NCBI GenBank assembly: GCA_017515945.1
Contig: JAFWDX010000274.1
Coordinates: 1 to 5,350 of the forward strand
Source of the DNA: Blautia sp.
Lineage (GTDB): Bacteria; Bacillota; Clostridia; Lachnospirales; Lachnospiraceae
Length of the DNA: 5,350 nucleotides
Direction: 5' to 3'
Under the pieces are notes generated by a model, which saw only the letters and a list, made by a program, of their open reading frames with translations, did not search any database and was not told the DNA's origin. This document shows, one piece after another, positions 1 through 5,273 of this stretch (positions are counted from its first letter, which is position 1; each line of letters starts with the position of its first letter). Position numbers and translations under genes: made by a program.

Positions 1-132
1 CAGTATCTCGCATTTACTGCGAGATGCGTGAGAAAAAAGTTGAACAGCCAAGGCCAGGCGCACTTCCAATGCGACGAAAGGAGCCTGCGGCTGGCCTCGT
101 AACTGTGAAGGAGCTTGTGACTGAACAGTTAC
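1..132 (+). mobile_element. MITE-like element, copy 1 (left end cut by window)
   Basis: This is a short non-coding repeat homologous to the intact copy at 2730-2895, in opposite orientation. The right terminal inverted repeat, TGACTGAACAGTTAC, is intact at 118-132. The window opens inside the left one: 'CAGT' matches its interior, so about 9 bases should lie outside. The last 32 bases (101-132) are identical to copy 3. Two hairpins are visible. Bases 3-12 pair with 18-27 around a TTTAC loop (10 pairs, one G-T), and AGGCCAG at 51-57 pairs with CTGGCCT at 91-97. The copy lacks a module of about 21 nt present in copy 3. It lies 74 bp beyond the aroA stop codon. The flank AAATAACT (133-140) should recur just left of the window if this copy also made an 8-bp target duplication. 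It encodes no transposase. Confidence 0.85.
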
Positions 133-206
133 AAATAACTTCACCATCTTGTTTATGGTACATTTCCCATTTATTTGATTGCGCGGGTATATTTCTTTAC
201 AGCTCC

Positions 207-1478
207 TTATGAGAGCGCATACAGGTCAGTATAGAAATCCGGATAAGAAATGTTGACGCACTCCGCATTGCGTATATTAAGAGGGCCGTCACAAAGGGTA
301 CCGGCTATGGCAAAGGCCATGGCGATCCGGTGATCCAGGCAGGAATCGATTTCTCCGCCGTGCAGGGGAAGGCCGCCTTCGATGATCATGCCGTCCTGTG
401 TGGGGGTGACCCGTACACCCATGACCTGCAGAGCGTCGGTCACGGTTTTGATCCGGTCAGTCTCCTTTACCTTCAGTTCCGCAGCATCCCGGATCACGGT
501 CGTGCCCTGTGCAAAAGCGGCCATGACGGCGATCATTGGAATTTCATCGATCAGAGTCGGAATGATCTCCCCCTCTACTGTTATCCCGTGGAGAGAGGAG
601 GAACGTACCAGGAGATCGGCCGCAGGTTCACCCTCATTGCGCACATTTATCAGCTCAATGTCCGCGCCCATCTGCCGGCAGACTCTGAGGATACCGTCTC
701 TGGTCGGATTGATGCCGACATTCCTGATCAGGATCTCACTGTCCGGTGAGAGCAGCCCTGCGGCTATGAAATATGCGGCTGAGGAGATGTCGCCGGGGAC
801 AATGATGTCCTGTGCTCTGAGTACAGGCTCGGGGCAGATCCTGGCGGTTGTGCCTTCGCTGCGGACATCAGCACCGAAGCAGCGGAGCATTCGTTCCGTG
901 TGATCCCGGGAGAGAACCGGCTCCGTCACACTGGTGGGATTGTCTGCATACAGGCCGGCCAGCAGGACACAGGACTTGACCTGGGCGGAGGCTACAGGGG
1001 AATGATAATCGATACCCTGCAGGTTTCCTCCCCGGATCCGCAGAGGCAGACAGTCTGCCTTGTCGAGACTTGTCAGAACCGCACCCATCTCTTCCAGCGG
1101 CAGGCGGATCCTCTTCATTGGCCGGGTACGCAGAGAAGAATCTCCGTCGATCACACTTTCAAAGGACTGACCCGCCAGTATCCCGCTCATGAGCCTGGTG
1201 GTGGTTCCGCTGTTCCCGGCATTCAGCACGCCGGAAGGAGCGAGGAGACCGTGCAGACCTTTTCCGGTAACCAGTATTTCGCTGCCGGCCTGTCTGATCT
1301 CTGTCCCCATCTGCCTGAAACATGCGATTGTTGACAGACAGTCGGCACCCTGCAGGAAATTGGTGATCCGGGTCGTGCCCTCTGCCAGAGACCCAAACAT
1401 GACCGCTCTGTGTGAAACCGATTTATCTCCGGGAACCGTTATTTCCCCGCGCAGACGGCTTTGCTTCTTAATCTCCAT
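207..1478 (-). CDS. aroA: 3-phosphoshikimate 1-carboxyvinyltransferase (EPSP synthase, class II type)
   Basis: This cytoplasmic enzyme of the shikimate pathway transfers the enolpyruvyl group of phosphoenolpyruvate to shikimate 3-phosphate, the step before chorismate synthase. The 423-aa product is full length for the family (about 430). Visible motifs are GDKSVSHR (residues 17-24, substrate-binding Lys19/Ser20/Arg24), NSGTTTR (89-95), SAQVK (164-168), RDHTE (191-195), NPTR (257-260), LIDEIP with catalytic Asp311, KETDR (338-342) and DHRIAMA (382-388). The set GDKS, SAQVK, RDHTE and NPTR is that described for class II EPSP synthases. Gly91, equivalent to E. coli Gly96, is retained, unlike the Ala of the CP4 enzyme. 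The start is fixed by AAGAGG 8 nt upstream and by the N-terminal motif beginning soon after Met1. It is probably the second gene of a tyrA-aroA operon. A 122-bp gap containing a small inserted element separates the two. No convincing terminator follows it. Confidence 0.97.
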   Translation of the reverse strand: MEIKKQSRLRGEITVPGDKSVSHRAVMFGSLAEGTTRITNFLQGADCLSTIACFRQMGTEIRQAGSEILVTGKGLHGLLAPSGVLNAGNSGTTTRLMSGILAGQSFESVIDGDSSLRTRPMKRIRLPLEEMGAVLTSLDKADCLPLRIRGGNLQGIDYHSPVASAQVKSCVLLAGLYADNPTSVTEPVLSRDHTERMLRCFGADVRSEGTTARICPEPVLRAQDIIVPGDISSAAYFIAAGLLSPDSEILIRNVGINPTRDGILRVCRQMGADIELINVRNEGEPAADLLVRSSSLHGITVEGEIIPTLIDEIPMIAVMAAFAQGTTVIRDAAELKVKETDRIKTVTDALQVMGVRVTPTQDGMIIEGGLPLHGGEIDSCLDHRIAMAFAIAGTLCDGPLNIRNAECVNISYPDFYTDLYALS

Positions 1479-1485
1479 TATATAA

Positions 1486-1493
1486 ACCTCTTG
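1486..1493 (-). promoter_or_regulatory. aroA Shine-Dalgarno, also one arm of a target-site duplication
   Basis: On the minus strand this reads CAAGAGGT. AAGAGG lies 8 nt before the aroA ATG, a standard ribosome binding position. The same 8 bases, with one mismatch (CAGGAGGT), recur at 1586-1579 on the far side of the small element at 1494-1578. The ribosome binding site is therefore one half of the duplication made when the element inserted. The aroA copy is now a slightly weaker anti-16S match than the orphaned copy. Confidence 0.85.
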
Positions 1494-1578
1494 GTAAACG
1501 TTTAGTCAGCACCCCGCATTTACTGCGACACCGCAGGCGTGCCTTGGCAGGTGCGTGAGATGAAAGTCGAACAGTTGC
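1494..1578 (+). mobile_element. MITE-like element, copy 2 (short, degenerate)
   Basis: This 85-bp relative of copies 1 and 3 fills most of the tyrA-aroA gap. The left end GTAAACGTTTAGTCA matches the 15-bp terminal repeat at 12 positions. The right end GAACAGTTGC matches the outer 10 bases of the repeat at 9. Between them are the first-hairpin sequence (AGTCAGCACCCCGCATTTAC, 1504-1523) and the GTGCGTGAG block shared with copy 1 (1551-1559). The right half of the element is missing. A 28-nt segment at 1528-1555 matches the segment of copy 3 at 2827-2800 at 23 positions but sits in a different place within the element. The flanks ACCTCTTG (1486-1493) and ACCTCCTG (1579-1586) form a 7-of-8 target duplication. 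Decayed ends and duplication suggest an older insertion than copy 3. Confidence 0.8.
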
Positions 1579-1586
1579 ACCTCCTG
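1579..1586 (-). repeat. Target-site duplication of copy 2, orphaned Shine-Dalgarno
   Basis: This reads CAGGAGGT on the minus strand, a near-perfect ribosome binding sequence with no start codon at a suitable distance. It lies 14 nt after the tyrA stop codon and matches the aroA ribosome binding site at 1493-1486 in 7 of 8 bases. It is best explained as the second arm of the target duplication made by the element at 1494-1578. Confidence 0.75.
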
Positions 1587-1600
1587 TACTGTTCCTGCCG

Positions 1601-2692
1601 TCAGGCTTCATGAACGACATAATTACGCTTCTGCAGGAGATTCAGTCCCCGCCGGCAGGTATCGGCGTCATAAAACTCGATTTTGAGAACACCCTGCTCA
1701 AATTCGCGATTGTGGATGATGCCCATGTTGCGGATATTGATCTGATCTGTCGCCAGCAGTGCCGTGATCGCGGCGATCCCGCCAGGCTCATCTGCCAGAT
1801 CCACATAGATGGCATATACCCTGCCGATAGCTCCTCTGGTTAGAACGTCGATGGAGTCCCTGTAATCACGGGAACTCTCAAACATCTGATAAATAAAAGC
1901 TCCGTCATCCTGGTCGATCTCATAACGGATCTGGATCAGCATCCGGATGTACTCATCCAGGACAGAAGAGATGTTTTCCCTGTTCTCCTGGCAGATCTGC
2001 TGCCACATGACCGGAGAAGACGACGCGATCCGCGTAATGTCCCTGAATCCGCCTGCGGCGATCATCCGCATATGGCCATTCTCCGTGTCCAGATTTCTGA
2101 CCAGATTGACCAGAGCGGATGCAATGATATGCGGCAGATGACTGACACCTGCGGTGATATAATCATGCTCCTCACACGTGAGGATCAGCGGGATCGCTCC
2201 AAGCGAGGTGATCAGCTCTGTAAAGTCTGTCAGGATATCCACCCCGATCCCGGATCCCGGCGTGATGATATAATAAGCATTTTCCAGCAGCCGGTCCGTC
2301 GAATTCTCAAACCCGGTCTTCTCTGATCCTGCCATCGGATGGCCGCCGATAAATATATCCCCCAGACCGAGTTCCTCCACCCGCCGGTGGATATCACCCT
2401 TGACACTGCCGACATCCGTCAGAATGCAGCCTTTTGAGAGGGAAGGCTTCATGGCTTCCAGAAACTGCAGATTATACTCAACCGGCGTACATAAAAACAG
2501 ATAATCACAGTCTCCCAGACGTGGATCATTCTCCTCGCATACGACATCAATGATCCCGTCCTTCAAAGCCGCAGCCAGCGAATCTTTTGAACGATTGTAC
2601 GCATAGATCGTATAATCCGGATGCACCCGCCGGATCGAGCGGGCAATGGAACCTCCGATCAGCCCCAGCCCGATAAAACCGATTTTTTTCAT
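1601..2692 (-). CDS. tyrA: Prephenate dehydrogenase with C-terminal ACT domain
   Basis: This enzyme oxidatively decarboxylates prephenate to 4-hydroxyphenylpyruvate with NAD(P)+, the committed step to tyrosine in the cytoplasm. The 363-aa product starts with a Rossmann fold (GLGLIG, residues 8-13). TDVGSVKG (92-99) and HPMAGSE (118-124) follow; the latter carries the family's catalytic His. The helical dimerisation domain contains SHLPH (184-188) and FRDITRIA. Residues about 292-363 form an ACT domain (DEPGGIAAI, then INIRNMGI), which in this family is linked to feedback inhibition by tyrosine. There is no chorismate mutase domain. The start is fixed by the nucleotide-binding motif right after it, although the ribosome binding site is weak: AGG 11 nt upstream, or GGAAGG 16 nt upstream. 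A strong promoter at 2937-2909 drives it, and an inserted repeat fills most of the leader. It lies upstream of aroA on the same strand. Confidence 0.96.
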   Translation of the reverse strand: MKKIGFIGLGLIGGSIARSIRRVHPDYTIYAYNRSKDSLAAALKDGIIDVVCEENDPRLGDCDYLFLCTPVEYNLQFLEAMKPSLSKGCILTDVGSVKGDIHRRVEELGLGDIFIGGHPMAGSEKTGFENSTDRLLENAYYIITPGSGIGVDILTDFTELITSLGAIPLILTCEEHDYITAGVSHLPHIIASALVNLVRNLDTENGHMRMIAAGGFRDITRIASSSPVMWQQICQENRENISSVLDEYIRMLIQIRYEIDQDDGAFIYQMFESSRDYRDSIDVLTRGAIGRVYAIYVDLADEPGGIAAITALLATDQINIRNMGIIHNREFEQGVLKIEFYDADTCRRGLNLLQKRNYVVHEA

Positions 2693-2793
2693 AATGACAG
2701 GAACCTATCCTTCCTAAAACTCAGATTTTGTAACTGTTCAGTCACAAGCTCCTTCACAGTTAAAAGGCCAGGCGCAGGCGCCTTTCGTCGCAT
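2689..2793 (-). CDS. Possible 34-codon leader ORF overlapping the tyrA start
   Basis: The ATG at 2793-2791 lies inside element copy 3 and is preceded by GGGAGG (2809-2804) with a 10-nt spacer. The frame leaves the element, crosses the native leader and ends at TGA 2691-2689, which overlaps the tyrA ATG by 4 nt (ATGA). That geometry is typical of translational coupling, and tyrA's own ribosome binding site is weak. The predicted peptide begins MRRKAPAPGLL and has no Tyr or Trp and only two Phe, so it is not a classical attenuator peptide. The family resembles no known protein and the frame may be open by chance. I list it as a regulatory candidate and not as a gene with its own function. Confidence 0.25.
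   Translation of the reverse strand: MRRKAPAPGLLTVKELVTEQLQNLSFRKDRFLSL
2722..2729. repeat. Target-site duplication of copy 3, tyrA-proximal arm
   Basis: CAGATTTT lies immediately outside the terminal inverted repeat that begins at 2730. It is repeated exactly at 2896-2903 just outside the other end. A perfect 8-bp direct repeat abutting perfect inverted repeats is direct evidence of transposition. Confidence 0.92.
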
Positions 2794-2895
2794 TGAAAGT
2801 GCGCCTCCCAAGGGACGCCTTCGGTGTGGCCCTGGCTGCTCATCTTTTATTCCACGCACCTCGCATGAAATGCGAGGTGCTGACTGAACAGTTAC
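2730..2895 (-). mobile_element. MITE-like element, copy 3 (intact, 166 bp; IS66-like ends)
   Basis: The ends are perfect 15-bp inverted repeats, GTAACTGTTCAGTCA at 2730-2744 and its complement at 2881-2895. An exact 8-bp duplication, CAGATTTT, abuts both sides. It encodes no transposase, so it must be mobilised in trans. As I recall the family, IS66 elements have ends beginning GTAA and make 8-bp duplications, so an IS66 source is a reasonable inference. Two hairpins are visible. GCACCTCGCA (2856-2865) pairs perfectly with 2871-2880 around a 5-nt loop, and GCCAGG (2767-2772) pairs with CCTGGC (2831-2836). The orientation is set by homology to copy 1. It lies at or just downstream of the predicted tyrA transcription start, so it would be transcribed as a structured leader. 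Confidence 0.92.
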
Positions 2896-2903
2896 CAGAT
2901 TTT
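2896..2903. repeat. Target-site duplication of copy 3, promoter-proximal arm
   Basis: CAGATTTT here is an exact copy of 2722-2729. On the minus strand it begins about 5 nt after the tyrA -10 box, so the element's insertion point coincides with the predicted transcription start region. Confidence 0.92.
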
Positions 2904-2908
2904 TTACT

Positions 2909-2937
2909 ATTTTAAAATAGCCCTCTCTAAATGTCAA
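2909..2937 (-). promoter_or_regulatory. Predicted sigma-A promoter for tyrA-aroA
   Basis: On the minus strand TTGACA (2937-2932) is followed by a 17-nt spacer and TAAAAT (2914-2909). This is a consensus -35, ideal spacing and a one-mismatch -10. Transcription should begin near 2902, at the edge of element copy 3, giving a leader of about 210 nt before tyrA. No comparable promoter was seen between tyrA and aroA, so it probably serves both genes. Confidence 0.85.
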
Positions 2938-3070
2938 ACACATAGAATATAAACTGCAAGTCTCCGGGATCCGGCCCACAACCGGTTTCGTTTTACCCAT
3001 TTTTGGTACACATTTCCACATCCCTTCCGGGTGTGAATTGCAATACTTTTGCCTATTGTTCATAAAACAC
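2938..3070. other. Divergent intergenic region, no defined feature
   Basis: About 130 bp separate the -35 boxes of the two divergent promoters. I see no ORF, no tRNA, no T-box or other leader structure (it lies upstream of both predicted starts) and no clear operator dyad. CCGGGATCCGG (2963-2973) is only a short imperfect palindrome. Confidence 0.5.
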
Positions 3071-3099
3071 TTGAAAACAATGCTGTTCTTTAGTAAAAT
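3071..3099 (+). promoter_or_regulatory. Predicted sigma-A promoter for the EF-G-like gene
   Basis: TTGAAA (3071-3076), a 17-nt spacer and TAAAAT (3094-3099) form a near-consensus promoter. The start would be near 3106, giving a leader of about 27 nt that carries the AGGGAGG ribosome binding site at 3119-3125. No hairpin or leader ORF intervenes, which fits constitutive strong expression. Confidence 0.85.
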
Positions 3100-3132
3100 A
3101 TGAACATAATAGCAATTTAGGGAGGTTTTCAA

Positions 3133-5223
3133 ATGCAAGTTTATAAAACAGACCAGATCCGTAACGTCGTGCTTTTGGGACACGGGAGTGTCGGTAAGAC
3201 CACCCTCGCAGAGGCCATGGCTTTTCTGGCCGGTATGACCAGCCGTCAGGGCAGAGTAGAGGACGGCAACACCGTAAGCGACTTTGACAAAGAGGAGACC
3301 AAAAGACACTTCTCCATCTCCACCAGCCTGATCCCGGTCCCGTGGAAAAACTGCAAGATCAATATCCTGGACACCCCCGGATATTTCGATTTTGTCGGTG
3401 AGGTCGTTGAGGCTGTCAGCGCGGCTGACGCGGCTGTGATCGTCGTTTCCGGCAAGTCCGGTGTCCAGGTCGGCACCCAGAAGGCGTGGAATCTGTGCGA
3501 AAAGTATAAACTCCCCCGCATGATCTTCGTGACCGATATGGATCTGGAGGATGCCAATTTCCACAAGATCGTCGATGACCTGTCCGAGCTCTACGGCAAA
3601 AAGATCGCTCCTTTCCATATTCCGATCCGTGAGGGCGGCAAGCTCACCGGCTATGTCGATGTCGTCAAACAGGCCGGCTTCCTTTTCTCCGGCAAGAGCG
3701 ACGTCAAAGGCTGTGATGTCCCCGCTGATCTGCAGGACGATCTGGAGACCTACCACGAGACACTGATGGAGACTGTCGCTGAGTCCAGCGAGGAGTTTAT
3801 GGACCGCTACTTCGACGGAGATACCTTTACCGACGCTGAGATCGCCGGCGGTATCAGCACAGAGGTGCATGAGGCTTCCATGGTTCCCGTCGGCATGGGC
3901 TCCCCTGTCAATCTGCAGGGCGTAGCCACACTCCTCGACGATATCATTGCCTTCTTCCCGAACCCGTCCGAACGCAAGTGCGTCGGCACGGCGACCAAGA
4001 CAGGCGAGAGCTTCGAGGCCGATTATGATGACTCCAAGGCCAAATCTGCCTACGTTTGGAAGAGCATCGTGGATCCGTTCCTCGGCAAATATTCTCTGAT
4101 CAAAGTCTGCTCAGGTGTCATCACCTCAGATGATACTCTGCTCAATGTGGACAAAGGAGAGGAGGAGCGCCTGAACAAGCTCTACGTTATGGAAGGCTCC
4201 AAACCGCTCGAGGTCAGCGAACTTCACTCCGGCGATATCGGCGCCATTGCCAAGCTCAATTCCGTACAGACCGGTGATTCCCTGGCGACCAAGTCCAACC
4301 CGATCCAGTATCCGGCGACTGAGCTTCCTGTTCCTTATACCTGCAAGCGTTACAAAGCCATCAAGAAGGGCGATGAAGACAAGGTCTCCCAGTCTCTGGC
4401 CAAGCTCATGAGCGAGGACAAGACGATCCGCCTGGTGAACGACGGCGCGAACCGTCAGACACTGATCTACGGTATCGGCGATCAGCAGCTCGACGTCATC
4501 GTCAGCAAACTGAAAGAGCGCTATAAAGCCGAGGTGGAGCTGGTCAAACCCAAGGTTCCGTTCCGTGAGACCATCCGCAAAAAGTCCGACGTCGAAGGAA
4601 AGCACAAGAAGCAGTCCGGCGGTCACGGCCAGTATGGTCATGTCAAGATGCGCTTCGAGCCCTCCGGAGATCTTGAGACCCCGTTCGTCTTCGAACAGGT
4701 CGTCGTCGGCGGCGCCGTTCCCAAGAACTATTTCCCCGCAGTCGAAAAAGGCATGCAGGAATGTGTCCAGAAGGGCCCCCTGGCCGCTTATCCGGTCGTC
4801 GGTGTCAAGGCGCAGCTGTATGACGGATCTTATCATCCGGTCGACTCTTCTGAAATGGCATTCAAGATGGCCACGATCCTTGCCTTCAAGAAGGGCTTCA
4901 TGGAAGCATCTCCTGTGCTCCTTGAGCCGATCGTTTCCATGAAGGTCACCGTTCCGGACAAATTCACCGGCGATGTCATGGGCGATCTGAACAAGAGACG
5001 CGGCCGCGTGCTGGGTATGAATCCGGATCACAACGACAACACCATCATCGAGGCGGATGTGCCGCAGCTCGAGATCGACGGCTATTCCACTGACCTGCGC
5101 TCCATGACAGGCGGCAGCGGCGAGTTCTCCTATGAGTTCGCCCGCTATGAGCAGGCTCCCGCCGAGATCCAGCAGAAAGAGATCGAAGCCCGTCAGAGCC
5201 AGCTTGAGGGTGAAGAGGAGTAA
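3133..5223 (+). CDS. fusA: Elongation factor G-like translational GTPase (EF-G2/FusA2-type)
   Basis: The 696-aa product is close to E. coli EF-G (704) and has all five EF-G domains: GTPase with G' insert (about 1-275), II, III, IV (about 475-595) and V (about 600-680). GHGSVGKT (16-23) is the P-loop. Domain IV keeps SGGHGQYGH (495-503) and the tip sequence YHPVDSSEMAFK with His568; domain V has GDVMGDLNKRRGRVLGM. The G domain departs from canonical EF-G. RGITI is RHFSI (58-62, Thr to Ser61), DTPGH is DTPGY (80-84, catalytic His to Tyr), NKxD is TDMD (134-137), and the G5 GSA is GSP (256-258). Similar changes are known in EF-G-2 paralogues, so a canonical EF-G is probably encoded elsewhere. 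Its exact role, whether translocation, recycling or stress, cannot be read from the sequence. It is not TetM-like at the N-terminus. AGGGAGG 7 nt upstream fixes the start. It is monocistronic, with C/G-ending codons dominating. Confidence 0.93.
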   Translation: MQVYKTDQIRNVVLLGHGSVGKTTLAEAMAFLAGMTSRQGRVEDGNTVSDFDKEETKRHFSISTSLIPVPWKNCKINILDTPGYFDFVGEVVEAVSAADAAVIVVSGKSGVQVGTQKAWNLCEKYKLPRMIFVTDMDLEDANFHKIVDDLSELYGKKIAPFHIPIREGGKLTGYVDVVKQAGFLFSGKSDVKGCDVPADLQDDLETYHETLMETVAESSEEFMDRYFDGDTFTDAEIAGGISTEVHEASMVPVGMGSPVNLQGVATLLDDIIAFFPNPSERKCVGTATKTGESFEADYDDSKAKSAYVWKSIVDPFLGKYSLIKVCSGVITSDDTLLNVDKGEEERLNKLYVMEGSKPLEVSELHSGDIGAIAKLNSVQTGDSLATKSNPIQYPATELPVPYTCKRYKAIKKGDEDKVSQSLAKLMSEDKTIRLVNDGANRQTLIYGIGDQQLDVIVSKLKERYKAEVELVKPKVPFRETIRKKSDVEGKHKKQSGGHGQYGHVKMRFEPSGDLETPFVFEQVVVGGAVPKNYFPAVEKGMQECVQKGPLAAYPVVGVKAQLYDGSYHPVDSSEMAFKMATILAFKKGFMEASPVLLEPIVSMKVTVPDKFTGDVMGDLNKRRGRVLGMNPDHNDNTIIEADVPQLEIDGYSTDLRSMTGGSGEFSYEFARYEQAPAEIQQKEIEARQSQLEGEEE

Positions 5224-5239
5224 AAGTATATAAAGTCTG

Positions 5240-5273
5240 ATGGGGTCAGGCCATCAAAGCCTGACCCCATTTT
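5240..5273 (+). terminator. Intrinsic terminator of the EF-G-like gene
   Basis: A perfect 12-bp stem, ATGGGGTCAGGC (5240-5251) with GCCTGACCCCAT (5259-5270), closes a 7-nt loop CATCAAA. TTTTCC follows at once from the stem's last T. It begins 16 nt after the stop codon. The stem is GC-rich and stable, and the short U tract makes it a good intrinsic terminator. On the other strand the downstream tract is weaker (CAGACTTTA), so bidirectional use is less likely. Confidence 0.9.

Noticed and set aside
29..97. Intrinsic terminator for aroA in copy 1 (stem 51-57/91-97, then T6 at 38-33 on the minus strand)
   Set aside because: The T tract begins 12 nt after the stem, too far for a standard intrinsic terminator. 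The weak 5-bp hairpin at 143-159 also lacks a T tract.
1..147. Minus-strand frame open from ATG at 147 to the window edge, after aroA
   Set aside because: It runs through the element and has no ribosome binding site close to the ATG. Open frames on both strands of such GC-rich repeats are common by chance.
24..212. 62-codon plus-strand ORF over element copy 1
   Set aside because: It lies within the repeat and its frame resembles the frame of copy 3 only because the DNA is homologous. There is no ribosome binding site and no recognisable domain.
330..1485. Several plus-strand ORFs opposite aroA
   Set aside because: They lie antisense to a complete EPSP synthase, overlap one another in different frames and show no domain signal.
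1494..1507. LacI-family or cre-like operator GTAAACGTTTAG upstream of aroA
   Set aside because: It is the degenerate left end of element copy 2, sits inside a transcribed region and lacks a nearby promoter. The palindrome is more simply explained by drift of the terminal repeat.
2693..2903. T-box, tryptophan- or tyrosine-type attenuator in the tyrA leader
   Set aside because: I see no AGGGTGGNACCGCG-like T-box sequence, no terminator with a U tract and no run of aromatic codons. The leader is explained by the inserted element.
2689..3870. 393-codon minus-strand ORF covering the EF-G start
   Set aside because: It is antisense to the EF-G-like gene and crosses both promoters and the element. 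The proteins with real family motifs are on the other strand or in other frames. Only its last 34 codons are kept, as a leader ORF candidate.
4126..5031. 301-codon minus-strand ORF opposite the EF-G gene
   Set aside because: It is a shadow of codon bias in the highly conserved domains III-V of the EF-G-like protein.
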